From Syntrophobacter sp. SbD2 (GTDB taxonomy: Bacteria; Desulfobacterota; Binatia; UBA9968), in contig CAMDBU010000041.1 in the NCBI GenBank assembly GCA_945889495.1, positions 1 through 39,310 of the forward strand: a DNA stretch of 39,310 nucleotides, in the 5' to 3' direction. Below are positions 7,810 through 15,711 of this stretch, piece after piece. Under the pieces are notes generated by a model. That model did no database searches and was not told the DNA's origin. It saw only the letters and a list, made by a program, of their open reading frames with translations. The translations under genes and the position numbers were made by a program. Numbering within the stretch: position 1 is the stretch's first letter; the number at the start of each line of letters is the position of its first letter.

Positions 7810-8265
7810 ATGAGAAAACTTTTCTTGACGTTGGGGATCGCAGGAGTAGCAGGATTATTGTCGTCGGTCGCAGCGATAGCGGCCACTTGTTCGATCGGCA
7901 CGACTCCGGTGAGTTTCGGTGCCTATGATGTTTTCTCTACCATTCCAGTCGATATTACGGGGAGCATCACTTTCAATTGCGACGCCGCGGCCAGTGTGTC
8001 GGTCGTACTGAGCAAGGGCGGGAGCTCGACTTACAATCCGCGGCGCATGCTCTCGGGCATCGAGCAGTTGAACTACAACCTCTACCTCGACGCGGCGAAA
8101 TCGACGATCTGGGGTGACGGCACCGGAAGTACCAGTATCTATTCCAATCCCAGCACACCGGTTAATCAGAATGTTACGGTGACCATCTATGGCAGCGTAC
8201 CGGCACGGCAGAACGCCAAGGTCGGTTCCTACTCGGATACAGTGACGGTGACGATCAATTACTGA
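7810..8265 (+). CDS. Spore coat U domain protein, candidate pilus tip subunit lacking a donor strand
   Basis: A 151-residue secreted spore coat U domain protein, last gene of the pilus operon, 16 bases after the usher stop with GGAG upstream of the ATG. The domain matches the first pilin: FGAYDVFSTIP, two cysteines (ATCSIG, FNCDAA), PRRMLSGIEQLNYNLYLDAAKSTIWGDG and the terminal VGSYSDTVTVTINY. Unlike the first pilin, the signal peptide (ending AAIA) runs straight into the first cysteine at residue 26, leaving no N-terminal extension to act as a donor strand. By donor-strand logic such a subunit could accept but not donate, placing it at the tip. Known Csu tip adhesins are longer two-domain proteins, so this is inference. 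Confidence 0.83.
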   Translation: MRKLFLTLGIAGVAGLLSSVAAIAATCSIGTTPVSFGAYDVFSTIPVDITGSITFNCDAAASVSVVLSKGGSSTYNPRRMLSGIEQLNYNLYLDAAKSTIWGDGTGSTSIYSNPSTPVNQNVTVTIYGSVPARQNAKVGSYSDTVTVTINY

Positions 8266-8344
8266 ACGCTGTCTTTACCTGGCCGCTGGTCCGGCGCCCA
8301 TGGGCTGATCGGGCCATCGAGCATTCAGAAGATACGAGCTCAAC

Positions 8345-9784
8345 CTAGTTTTGCAATCCCAACTCCCCGGCCACCGCCCGCTCCACCACGGTACCCTTGA
8401 AGAAGTCTGGGTTATTGCGCGTGTGCAGCGCGGCGGCGTTGGTGAAGGTAAACTCGCGAAAATCGTCGTCGGTGATGTACCCCTTCTCGACCAGCTCGAA
8501 GGCTTCGGGGATCACATCGGCGAAGCTCGGCACGTCGAAGTGAGTGAAGTCGGAGCTGAACACCGGCCGGAGCCGCACGCCCATGCGTTTGTCGAAGGCC
8601 CACATGGTGGCGCGGTCGTCGGCCTCGCAGCCGAAGAAAAAGTGGTTGGCGAAAACCCCGCGGACATCGTCTTTGGAATTGACCCCAGAGGCTTCGAAGT
8701 CGTCGGTGACAAACTCGGGACGGCTCAATTCTTCGATGCTGCACTCGGGACGAAATGCGTCGAGGCTATTCATGAGCGCATCGGCGTTCGCCTTCAAACG
8801 CTGATCGCCATAGCGGTCGATGAACTGGCGCATCTCGGCGACGTTGGTGCTGTTCGGATATTGCAGACCGGCGCGGCGGCGCTTCTCCCAGTGTTCGATC
8901 AAGTCGAGGCACATCTGGCAGGCCCAGCTGATGCCGCCCTCCATGAAACCGAAGTTGAGCTTCGGGTGGCGCCGCACCAGGCCGCCCAGGAACACGCTGC
9001 GGGCGAAGGCATGATTGGATTCGGCGAAATGGCCGACATGGTTGTAGGTGAAGTTGTTGATCGACGCGCGGTCCATCCAGCGGCCGCTGCCCGAGTGTTG
9101 GGTCACCGCGACGCCGAGCTCAGCGCAGCGCTTCCACACCGGCTCGTAGTCATAGGGACTGTCGAGCGCGATGCTATCGACATACCAAGAAGCTTTTTTC
9201 GCATCGATGCCTTCGGCGGCGCCCGGGATCGGCCGCTCCTGGTTGCCACGCAGCATGATCGCGCGGTAACCGCGCTTTACCACAGCAAACTCCAACTCCT
9301 CAAGCGCTTGAGCCGGCGTCTGCGACGGAATGATCGCGATCGGCGCGAACCGATCGGCGTAGGGCGCGAACATATCGGCGGTCATCATGTTGTAAGCCCG
9401 CGCCGCCACCAAGTGCAGTTCGGTTTCCGTCATCCCGTTGATGCTCAGGCCGAAGGTCGGATAGATCAGCGCGAAGTCGATGCCCAATTCCGGCAGCCGC
9501 TCGTTGAGCAACTTCGGCAACAGCGCGGTGGCCTTATCGTAAGTATCCGTGGTGATGCCCCACCAGATGGCGCGCCGGATACGATTATGTTTGCGCTCCT
9601 CGGGCGTGGCCCGGTACCAGGCGTCCCGGCCTTTCCAGAGCTTGCGGATTTGGTCCACCGACTGCGCCCCGCCCACTTCGCGCAGATATTCCAAAAAGAC
9701 CGGTATCGGTTCCATCCAATGGCCGTCGCCGTCGATCACCGGATGCTTCAACCCATCGTGAATTTCCACCGCTCGATTTGCCAT
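8345..9784 (-). CDS. Amidohydrolase_2 family metal-dependent hydrolase/decarboxylase (paralogue 1)
   Basis: A 479-residue TIM-barrel protein of the amidohydrolase_2 (ACMSD-like) family, which includes decarboxylases and hydrolases of aromatic ring-cleavage products. Metal-site motifs are visible: DGDGHW near the N-terminus (D-x-H), TQHSGSG in the middle, GFMEGGISW and SSDFTHFD towards the C-terminus. It is longer than many members because of an insertion rich in charged and aromatic residues after residue 45. The second ATG (9784) is taken as the start because GGAG lies seven bases upstream of it and only one base from the ATG at 9790. It is closely similar throughout to the gene at 15712-17172 on the opposite strand. 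Substrate is unknown. Confidence 0.88.
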   Translation of the reverse strand: MANRAVEIHDGLKHPVIDGDGHWMEPIPVFLEYLREVGGAQSVDQIRKLWKGRDAWYRATPEERKHNRIRRAIWWGITTDTYDKATALLPKLLNERLPELGIDFALIYPTFGLSINGMTETELHLVAARAYNMMTADMFAPYADRFAPIAIIPSQTPAQALEELEFAVVKRGYRAIMLRGNQERPIPGAAEGIDAKKASWYVDSIALDSPYDYEPVWKRCAELGVAVTQHSGSGRWMDRASINNFTYNHVGHFAESNHAFARSVFLGGLVRRHPKLNFGFMEGGISWACQMCLDLIEHWEKRRRAGLQYPNSTNVAEMRQFIDRYGDQRLKANADALMNSLDAFRPECSIEELSRPEFVTDDFEASGVNSKDDVRGVFANHFFFGCEADDRATMWAFDKRMGVRLRPVFSSDFTHFDVPSFADVIPEAFELVEKGYITDDDFREFTFTNAAALHTRNNPDFFKGTVVERAVAGELGLQN

Positions 9785-9865
9785 GGTCATGCTCCTGTCA
9801 ATGAATTGCCTAATCTATAATCGCTAAGGTGGTGATTCGTCAATCACAACGAAGCTCGCGCGCCG

Positions 9866-11407
9866 TCACAGCGGCGCGATTTTCCGCCGTCTAAAAATGT
9901 TCGCCAGCGCATCACGGTGTCGACCGCCATAGAGATGACGGTCGGCGTCCATAATGGCGCGCGCGCCGCGGTCAAATTTGGTAAAGCCATCGAGCTGAAA
10001 GTGGCTTTCGATGATGATCTTGTCGGCGACCGGGCGGGTGAGCGCCGCGCGAATTTCCCACAGCGTCGCCGACCAAATGACGCCGTTGTCATGCTCGTCA
10101 CCGTCCTCGACAAAGTCCGTGAAAGTAAGCGCGCTGTCCAAGCGCCGCAGACCGGGCGGCTCGGTGCGGCTGCTAAGCCCGAGCAAGAGCCCGTCCCAGC
10201 TCATCACCGTGTCGTGGTAACGCGGCGGTTTGCGCTCGGCGAAAAAACTCGCGGCGAAATAGTCGCCAAACCCCTCGCCCATGGCGGCGGCTTGGTCCGA
10301 TTGTCCGAAACCGGGACAGATGGCGTCCTGGATGGCGTGGCCAAGTTCATGAAGAATGGTTTCGCCATCCTCGGCGTCGTCGATGTCGCCGGTGCCGAAG
10401 GTGAGCATTTGCTCTTCGGGGCTGTACCATGAGTTGTCGTCGCGGCTGCCGTTGACGTTAACCGGCACCGGCTGGCGAAAAATCGCCCGGGCGCCGCGGT
10501 AGCCAAGTTCTTCGAGGTAACGCAGCGCCGCGTCGACGTGGTAGTACACCATCACTTCCTCAAAACCGCGCTCATGGGCGCTCAGCAAGAACTTGCCATT
10601 GGCGCTCCGCACTCGCCGGCGCGTCGGTTGGGTGCTGACCCTGTCGCCGCTCAGCGTACCACTGGTATCGAGCCCAAGCAGGGAAACTTCGCGATAGGCC
10701 ACCGGCGGTGGTTGGCGTGCGCGTTTTTTGGGCGTCAGCAGAAGTCGATGATCGCCCAGTGCGGTAACCGGATTGGGGTCGAAGACCAGGCCGCGCCCGG
10801 TGGAGGCCTGGGCGAGATTGTCATAGCTGCTGAGATTGAAGCCGGTGCGCGCATCGAGGTAAACCAGCCATTCTTCGCGCGGCGCCTGGCGGGTCAGGCG
10901 AACCTTCCAAGCGAGTACAAGCTTCGCTTCCACTGGGAACCAAACAAGCTTGGCGCTGCGCGCCTTGGCGAGCCGTTGCTTCTTCGGTAGAGAATGACGC
11001 GCTCTACGCACCGCCGCGTCCCGATCGAGGCGCTTTTCGAACCGGTCGGGTAGCAAGCGCGCCGGCACCGTGCGGTTCTTGACTAGAAACACCCGTCCCG
11101 CCCGATCCATGTGCACGCTGATGTAGCCGCGATGAATGCTGCGCCCCTTGTGCGCCTGCCTGAGAATAACATGGGTCGCGCCGAGACTCTGGATTACCCG
11201 TTGGATTTCCAGGCCGGCGAGACCTTGCTCAATCTCGAACAAGTCGGTGTTGGCGTTTAGAAATTCCCTGGCGATGGCGCGCGGCGCGCCGCTGGCCGCC
11301 TTGGTGCGAAAACCCCAGACCTCCTTGGGCGTGCCATAGTTCTCGCCGTGAACCTGTTTGTAAGCGCCGCGTTTGAGCTGCCAGGTTGGCCTGCCGGTAA
11401 GGCTCAT
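9866..11407 (-). CDS. Thermolysin/fungalysin-like zinc metallopeptidase with propeptide
   Basis: A 513-residue metalloprotease. The N-terminal half resembles an FTP/PepSY-type propeptide (EFLNANTDLFEIE, LAWKVRLTRQ, EEWLVYLDARTG), and the catalytic half carries HELGH (H353, E354, H357 from this start) with the third zinc ligand in GEGFGDYF (E378). This fits the M36/M4 gluzincin families. The ATG at 11407 has GAGGAGGG upstream; an upstream in-frame start at 11449 lacks a good site. No signal peptide is visible from either start, which is odd for a family that is normally secreted, so export may use another route or the enzyme is intracellular. It lies between an amidohydrolase and an oxidoreductase with no evident functional link. 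Confidence 0.78.
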   Translation of the reverse strand: MSLTGRPTWQLKRGAYKQVHGENYGTPKEVWGFRTKAASGAPRAIAREFLNANTDLFEIEQGLAGLEIQRVIQSLGATHVILRQAHKGRSIHRGYISVHMDRAGRVFLVKNRTVPARLLPDRFEKRLDRDAAVRRARHSLPKKQRLAKARSAKLVWFPVEAKLVLAWKVRLTRQAPREEWLVYLDARTGFNLSSYDNLAQASTGRGLVFDPNPVTALGDHRLLLTPKKRARQPPPVAYREVSLLGLDTSGTLSGDRVSTQPTRRRVRSANGKFLLSAHERGFEEVMVYYHVDAALRYLEELGYRGARAIFRQPVPVNVNGSRDDNSWYSPEEQMLTFGTGDIDDAEDGETILHELGHAIQDAICPGFGQSDQAAAMGEGFGDYFAASFFAERKPPRYHDTVMSWDGLLLGLSSRTEPPGLRRLDSALTFTDFVEDGDEHDNGVIWSATLWEIRAALTRPVADKIIIESHFQLDGFTKFDRGARAIMDADRHLYGGRHRDALANIFRRRKIAPL

Positions 11408-11501
11408 GGATTTGCCCTCCTCATCGGTTCGAAGTGAAACGAACCACATCCACGTACAAGGCGCGTTGCCCAGCCGTTACCACGGGCATCGCCGCCGCCG
11501 A

Positions 11502-12608
11502 CTAGGACACCACCTTCTGCCGCTGCCCAGTGGCCGACGCGCGCACGATGGCGTCGAGCATCCGATGGCGGCGCACGGCATGATCGAAGTCTGGATCAAC
11601 CGGCGCACCACTGCGAATCGCTTCGGCGAACTTGACCCACATCTGGCCAACATCGTAAGCAGCGCCACCGGTTCGAACCGCCTCCGGCACCCATTTGAAC
11701 TTGTCCGGCACCGTCAACTCTTGCAGCGCCTTGTCGTCTTTGTGGCCGCCCAAGAGTTTGCGGCTGCGCTCCTCGCCACCCTCGCCGCCGCCGATCATCA
11801 TCAGCGTCCCTTCCTTGCCATAGATCTCAAATCGATGGCCACTGCCGTGATACGGCTGGACACCGCAGCTGGCGTTGACCACGGCGCCGTTTTCGAGCCG
11901 GCCCTGGACGATAATATTGTCCGGCGATGTAACGTCGAGATATTTTTTTGTATCGGTCTCGAACCACTGCGGCACCTGGGTGCTGACCACGGCGGACAAC
12001 TCGGTCAATTCGCCCACCACCATGCACAGGGCGTCGAGCACATGGGCGAAGGTGATCGTCAAGGTATTCGCTCCCAGCGTCACATCGCGCTGCCAGGTGC
12101 GATCCGACGGCCGGGTGAGCACGCCGCTGTTGATCAGCGTCATATGCACCGACAGCACCTGGCCGACGTAACCCTGTTGGATGAGTTCGCGCATGTACTG
12201 GTAAGCGGGCGACGCGCGCCGCTGCAAACCGACCATGGTGCGCAAATTATTTTTGCGCGCCAACGCGGCCAACTCTTCGGCCTCTTGGGTATTGGCGCCG
12301 AGCGGCCATTCGCAGAAGACATGCTTGCCGGCTTCGAGAGCATTTTTGGCCAGCTGATAGTGCGCCGGCACCCGCACCGCCACCGCCACTGCTTCGACGC
12401 GTTTGTCGGCGTTGAGCGCCGCATCGCTGCCATAGGCGCATTCGACGCCAAACTTTTGCGCCGCCGCCTGGGCGGTCTCCGCGTGCGCCGTGCACATGGC
12501 GAACAGCTCGGTTTCCGGAATTCCCTGCAACGCCGGCACATGCGCCCGTGGCCCCCATCTGCCACCAGCGCCGATCAGACCTACGCGTAAGGGATTGGCT
12601 TGGGACAT
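11502..12608 (-). CDS. Gfo/Idh/MocA family oxidoreductase with EWP motif
   Basis: A 368-residue cytoplasmic NAD(P)-binding protein. The Rossmann start RVGLIGAGGRWGP and the later HVFCEWPLG, GLQRRASPAYQYMRELI and C-terminal alpha/beta domain mark the Gfo/Idh/MocA family. Typical enzymes have EKP where this one has EWP (E100-W101-P102); the lysine normally takes part in catalysis. EWP occurs in Gal80-like members, so a binding or regulatory role, or altered chemistry, is possible. The ATG has GAGGAG upstream. It ends about 95 bases before the peptidase start on the same strand. Confidence 0.88.
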   Translation of the reverse strand: MSQANPLRVGLIGAGGRWGPRAHVPALQGIPETELFAMCTAHAETAQAAAQKFGVECAYGSDAALNADKRVEAVAVAVRVPAHYQLAKNALEAGKHVFCEWPLGANTQEAEELAALARKNNLRTMVGLQRRASPAYQYMRELIQQGYVGQVLSVHMTLINSGVLTRPSDRTWQRDVTLGANTLTITFAHVLDALCMVVGELTELSAVVSTQVPQWFETDTKKYLDVTSPDNIIVQGRLENGAVVNASCGVQPYHGSGHRFEIYGKEGTLMMIGGGEGGEERSRKLLGGHKDDKALQELTVPDKFKWVPEAVRTGGAAYDVGQMWVKFAEAIRSGAPVDPDFDHAVRRHRMLDAIVRASATGQRQKVVS

Positions 12609-12734
12609 AGATTTTCTCCTCTGCGTTTGAGCTCTGGCGCCACTGCGAAGACGACGGTGGATCGTAGCAAGCGCATGGTCAGAGGTTTACGTCACGACAA
12701 TGTGAAAAAGCAATCCAGATTAAGCGAACGGCTG

Positions 12735-13118
12735 TCAACGCATCGTAATGTAGCCGCCCTTGAAATTAAGTCGCAAGTCAAATTTGCGTAGAAAATTGAG
12801 GCCCAGCAATCCATCAACACGACTGGTTGGGGGCAAGGTGTGGCATAGAGCTTCAAGACCGACGACTTTCTTGCCAAGTGCCTCAACCTTTTTAAGGGTC
12901 AACTTCGCGCAGTATTCCACCCCGCTCCCGGTGGTGATCGCGGTTCTTGGTTGAATCGAAGCAGGGTCGTACCCCACCAGCACCGCAGTTTCCCAACTCA
13001 CCAGCGTCCAGGTAGCGCCGGTATCCAAAGCGAGATTGACGACCACATCGCCACGCGGGCCATACAACTTTACTTTAACCAGAATCAGGCCAGCCTTTGG
13101 ATCAAGATGATAGCTCAC
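12735..13118 (-). CDS. Retropepsin-like aspartyl protease
   Basis: A 127-residue protein with one copy of the retroviral-type aspartyl protease fold: LALDTGATWTLVS (catalytic D32-T33-G34) and the later hydrophobic VDGLLGLNFLRKFD segment. Enzymes of this kind act as homodimers, each giving one DTG. No signal peptide or membrane segment is visible. It starts at GTG (13118), overlapping the stop of the small gene upstream by four bases (GTGA), so the two are translationally coupled. Natural substrate unknown. Confidence 0.8.
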   Translation of the reverse strand: MSYHLDPKAGLILVKVKLYGPRGDVVVNLALDTGATWTLVSWETAVLVGYDPASIQPRTAITTGSGVEYCAKLTLKKVEALGKKVVGLEALCHTLPPTSRVDGLLGLNFLRKFDLRLNFKGGYITMR

Positions 13119-13342
13119 AGGACCGCAACCATGTCTTCCGGGAGTTTGCCGACGTAGAGAACCGCCGTGTGAGCGGCCTGAAGCTTGAGAGCTTGCCGAT
13201 AGATCTCGCTGCGGTCCTTACTGTGACGCACCAGTTCGCCACGAACGATTTCGAAATCCTTGTTCTGAACCGGGTTAAGCAAAAGAATCCACTCGCCGGA
13301 GTATCGACTCTCAAGTTGTTTCATGGTCAGTACAGTTTTCAT
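13115..13342 (-). CDS. Small protein coupled to the retropepsin-like gene (DUF5678-like)
   Basis: A 75-residue protein starting at the ATG at 13342, chosen because GAGGGAGA lies immediately upstream; a longer frame to 13432 lacks such a site. The pattern GEWILLLNP...EIVRGELVRHSKDRSEIYRQAL resembles small DUF5678-type proteins often found beside retropepsin-like genes. No transmembrane segment or metal motif is seen. The four-base overlap with the following protease gene suggests a functional pair, possibly a substrate, inhibitor or dosage partner; nothing in the sequence decides which. Confidence 0.7.
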   Translation of the reverse strand: MKTVLTMKQLESRYSGEWILLLNPVQNKDFEIVRGELVRHSKDRSEIYRQALKLQAAHTAVLYVGKLPEDMVAVL

Positions 13343-13456
13343 GTCTCCCTCGCCAACCAAGATGATGACGGTTGTTTCGATAACGTCGATCGTAGCGTAG
13401 CCATTTCGGCCAAGGCCTGTCAAATTGCGCAAAGTTCGAATGCCGCCATAGCCCCG

Positions 13457-14494
13457 TCACTTGATCCGGAATATCTCGCGGTAACTTTTGGCGTATTGCT
13501 CCAGGTTGGTCTCGACTTCGTCGGGGACGCGGCGCCATTTGATTCGCGCCGGCTCCATTTTCGCCAGCGGCGCTTGGACGTCCTTGCGCGCCGGGTTGCG
13601 CGGATTGCGTTGGCTGCCGCGCACCACGGTCTGGCCTTCCTTGGAGAGAACGAAGTCGATGAACAGCTTGGCGGCGTTGGGATTTTTCGCTTTGGCGCTA
13701 AGACCGATGCCGCCCAACTCCACCACCACCGGATTGAAACTTTCGATCCACTCCAGCGGCGCGCCCTCTTGCTTCATGGTTTCGACGCGAAAGCTGTAAA
13801 CCCATCCGAGGGGAAATTCTCCCGCCGCCACCAGCTGGGCGATCAACGCATGACCGCGGCGAAACTGCGGCTCCTGCTGCGCCAACCGTTTCATGTAGCG
13901 ATCGGCGTTGTCCCGGCCCCACACCGCCGAGAGCGTGCCGTACCAAGTATAGTCCCGTTCATCCATGCCGAGCTTGCCCTTCCATTGGGGATCGAGCAGG
14001 TCGGCGTAGTCTCTCGGCGCGTTTTTTTCCGCAACCAGTTTGGTGTTGTAAGCGAGCACGACGTTGTTGTGATAAACGCCGGTCCACAGCCCCTTGGGAT
14101 CCTTGAAATCGTCGACGAAGGCTTCCCGTTCCGGCGACAGATAGGGAGCGAATATGTTGCGCTTGACCAAAGCGTCCATGCCGAGCACGGTGACCGCGTC
14201 AAACTCCCACTTGCCCGCCAAGGTCTCGGTGGTGATACGGTTGATCATCTGCACCGTGCCGAGGCGAACATAGTTGACCTTGAGGAAGCCATATTTTTTC
14301 TCGAAGGATTCCGCCACCGGCCTTGCCGCATCCACCGACATCGCCGTGTACCACACCAGCGAGCGCTCCTTCTTAGCCGCATCGAGGAGCTTGGCTTCAT
14401 GGGGCGACTGGCCCCAAGCCGGCAGGGCGCTAAGAACGGCCAATGCAAACCAGAGGAGAAAAATGCGCCGTCCAGCGCTTGTTGGAAATTTCAT
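13457..14494 (-). CDS. Extracellular solute-binding protein (family 1)
   Basis: A 345-residue periplasmic binding protein paralogous in layout to those at 1882 and 25195: signal peptide RRIFLLWFALAVLSALPAWG-Q, then KKERSLVWYTAMSVDAARPV, EKKYGFLKVNYVR, DLLDPQWKGKLGMD, GHALIAQLVAAGEFPLG and NPNAAKLFIDFVLSKEGQTVV. The ATG at 14494 is preferred over an upstream TTG at 14506 because GAGAG precedes it. No transporter membrane or ATPase gene is adjacent. It lies upstream of the small retropepsin pair with about 115 bases between. Ligand unknown. Confidence 0.88.
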   Translation of the reverse strand: MKFPTSAGRRIFLLWFALAVLSALPAWGQSPHEAKLLDAAKKERSLVWYTAMSVDAARPVAESFEKKYGFLKVNYVRLGTVQMINRITTETLAGKWEFDAVTVLGMDALVKRNIFAPYLSPEREAFVDDFKDPKGLWTGVYHNNVVLAYNTKLVAEKNAPRDYADLLDPQWKGKLGMDERDYTWYGTLSAVWGRDNADRYMKRLAQQEPQFRRGHALIAQLVAAGEFPLGWVYSFRVETMKQEGAPLEWIESFNPVVVELGGIGLSAKAKNPNAAKLFIDFVLSKEGQTVVRGSQRNPRNPARKDVQAPLAKMEPARIKWRRVPDEVETNLEQYAKSYREIFRIK

Positions 14495-14648
14495 CTGTAC
14501 TCTCAAGAAGAATCGTCCAACCCGATCCGTGACCCCGGCGTAACGGATCGGGTTGTCGCTTGGCCTTCGCCGGGCAATGAACGTCGGCGCGGAAGATCGA
14601 CGGTGCTCGCTTTCAGCTAGTCTGGGATTCGACCGCCAAACACGCGCG

Positions 14649-15422
14649 TCATTTCATCGCGGTCTTTTCAAGTTTGGCGAAGGTCGCGTCATCGAGCCCG
14701 CCGGTGGGTGGCAGACCGGCGCTTTTTTGAAACGCCACCAGCGCCTTCTGACTTTGGTTGCCGAAGATTCCGTCGACGTCGCCGGCGTAGAGGCCAAGAT
14801 ACATCAGGTAGACTTGGGTATTGCGCGCGCGCAGGTTGGGCAGCGGTCCGACCTTGAACTTCTCGTGGGCCATGGCGAGCTTTTGGTCGTATTTGTTCTT
14901 TTGAAAGTCCGGTCCGTTGTAGGCGCGGGCGAAGCTGACCCAATCGCCTCTCTTTAGCGCCGGCGCTAGTCCGTTGTTGGCGATGAAGCCGACCATGGCT
15001 TTCATCTGCGCATCTTCCGAGTCGCACATCGCGGCGACCATCTTTTCGACATCGCCGAAGCCCACCGCTTTAGCGTTGAAGCCCATGACCTGGCCCAGCC
15101 CCCATGACGTGCTCTCCAGAGCCGCTTTGCGATCGAGCTTGATGGCGCGCTGCAGCCGCGCATGTTGGTTCGCCCCGGCGGCGCCGTAGCCGCCCCATAT
15201 CGGGTTACTGAGATCGGGCGCCGCGCCATCGAATTTGCCCCCGGTGAGCTTGCGAAACCAATGGCGCTCGAACAAAATCACCGGCCGGCGGTCAGCCAGA
15301 AAGCCGCAGCCTTTAGTCTCCACCGTCATCACCGCCAGCAGCGCCGGCACCCCGACACCGAGGGACTTGCCGGCTTCTTTGACACCGTCCACTGAAACCG
15401 GCTTGCCTTTGCCTTCAAACAT
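14649..15422 (-). CDS. N-acetylmuramidase with C-terminal peptidoglycan-binding domain
   Basis: A 257-residue murein hydrolase. The N-terminal part (about residues 10-180) matches the N-acetylmuramidase (DUF3380) fold: VPALLAVMTVETKGCGF with the likely catalytic E35, RPVILFERHWF, and STSWGLGQVMGFN. The C-terminal 60 residues are a PG_binding_1 domain (YLGLYAGDVDGIFGNQSQKALVAFQ). The ATG at 15422 has a strong AAGGAGG site. No signal peptide, as in phage endolysins that need a holin, but no holin or other phage gene is nearby. It could be a prophage relic or a domesticated lysin. Confidence 0.86.
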   Translation of the reverse strand: MFEGKGKPVSVDGVKEAGKSLGVGVPALLAVMTVETKGCGFLADRRPVILFERHWFRKLTGGKFDGAAPDLSNPIWGGYGAAGANQHARLQRAIKLDRKAALESTSWGLGQVMGFNAKAVGFGDVEKMVAAMCDSEDAQMKAMVGFIANNGLAPALKRGDWVSFARAYNGPDFQKNKYDQKLAMAHEKFKVGPLPNLRARNTQVYLMYLGLYAGDVDGIFGNQSQKALVAFQKSAGLPPTGGLDDATFAKLEKTAMK

Positions 15423-15711
15423 AGGTCCTCCTTCATGACGGCGCCGAACCTGCGCCGAGTTATGCCCGCGGAAAGCCGCGGGACGGATTGTAATCAAACC
15501 GATAAATTCCTAGCCATTTCCCCATGAGTAGTGCATCGGACAATTTGCATACTACGTTATTCTACGCGTGAATGTCACAGCGACAAGCGCCGAAAAGCTA
15601 CACGATGGGCGCCAACCGAGAGCAGGCGGAGCGCAATTGCGCGCGGCGCCGTTTGACGGCTCACCGGCGAAGCGATTATAGAAGTTGAACGACATGACGG
15701 GAGTCCTGACC

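Noticed and set aside
8351-9820. A 489-codon plus-strand frame antisense to the first amidohydrolase
   Set aside because: It mirrors a well-supported minus-strand gene with clear motifs; its own protein is rich in H, R and A with no family pattern, typical of antisense frames in high-GC DNA.
11373-12590. A 405-codon plus-strand frame antisense to the Gfo/Idh/MocA gene
   Set aside because: Shadow of a real gene with no ribosome binding site or recognisable domain.
13097-14620. A 507-codon plus-strand frame covering the small DUF5678-like gene and the SBP
   Set aside because: Antisense to genes with start sites, signal peptide and family motifs; its protein has no recognisable pattern.
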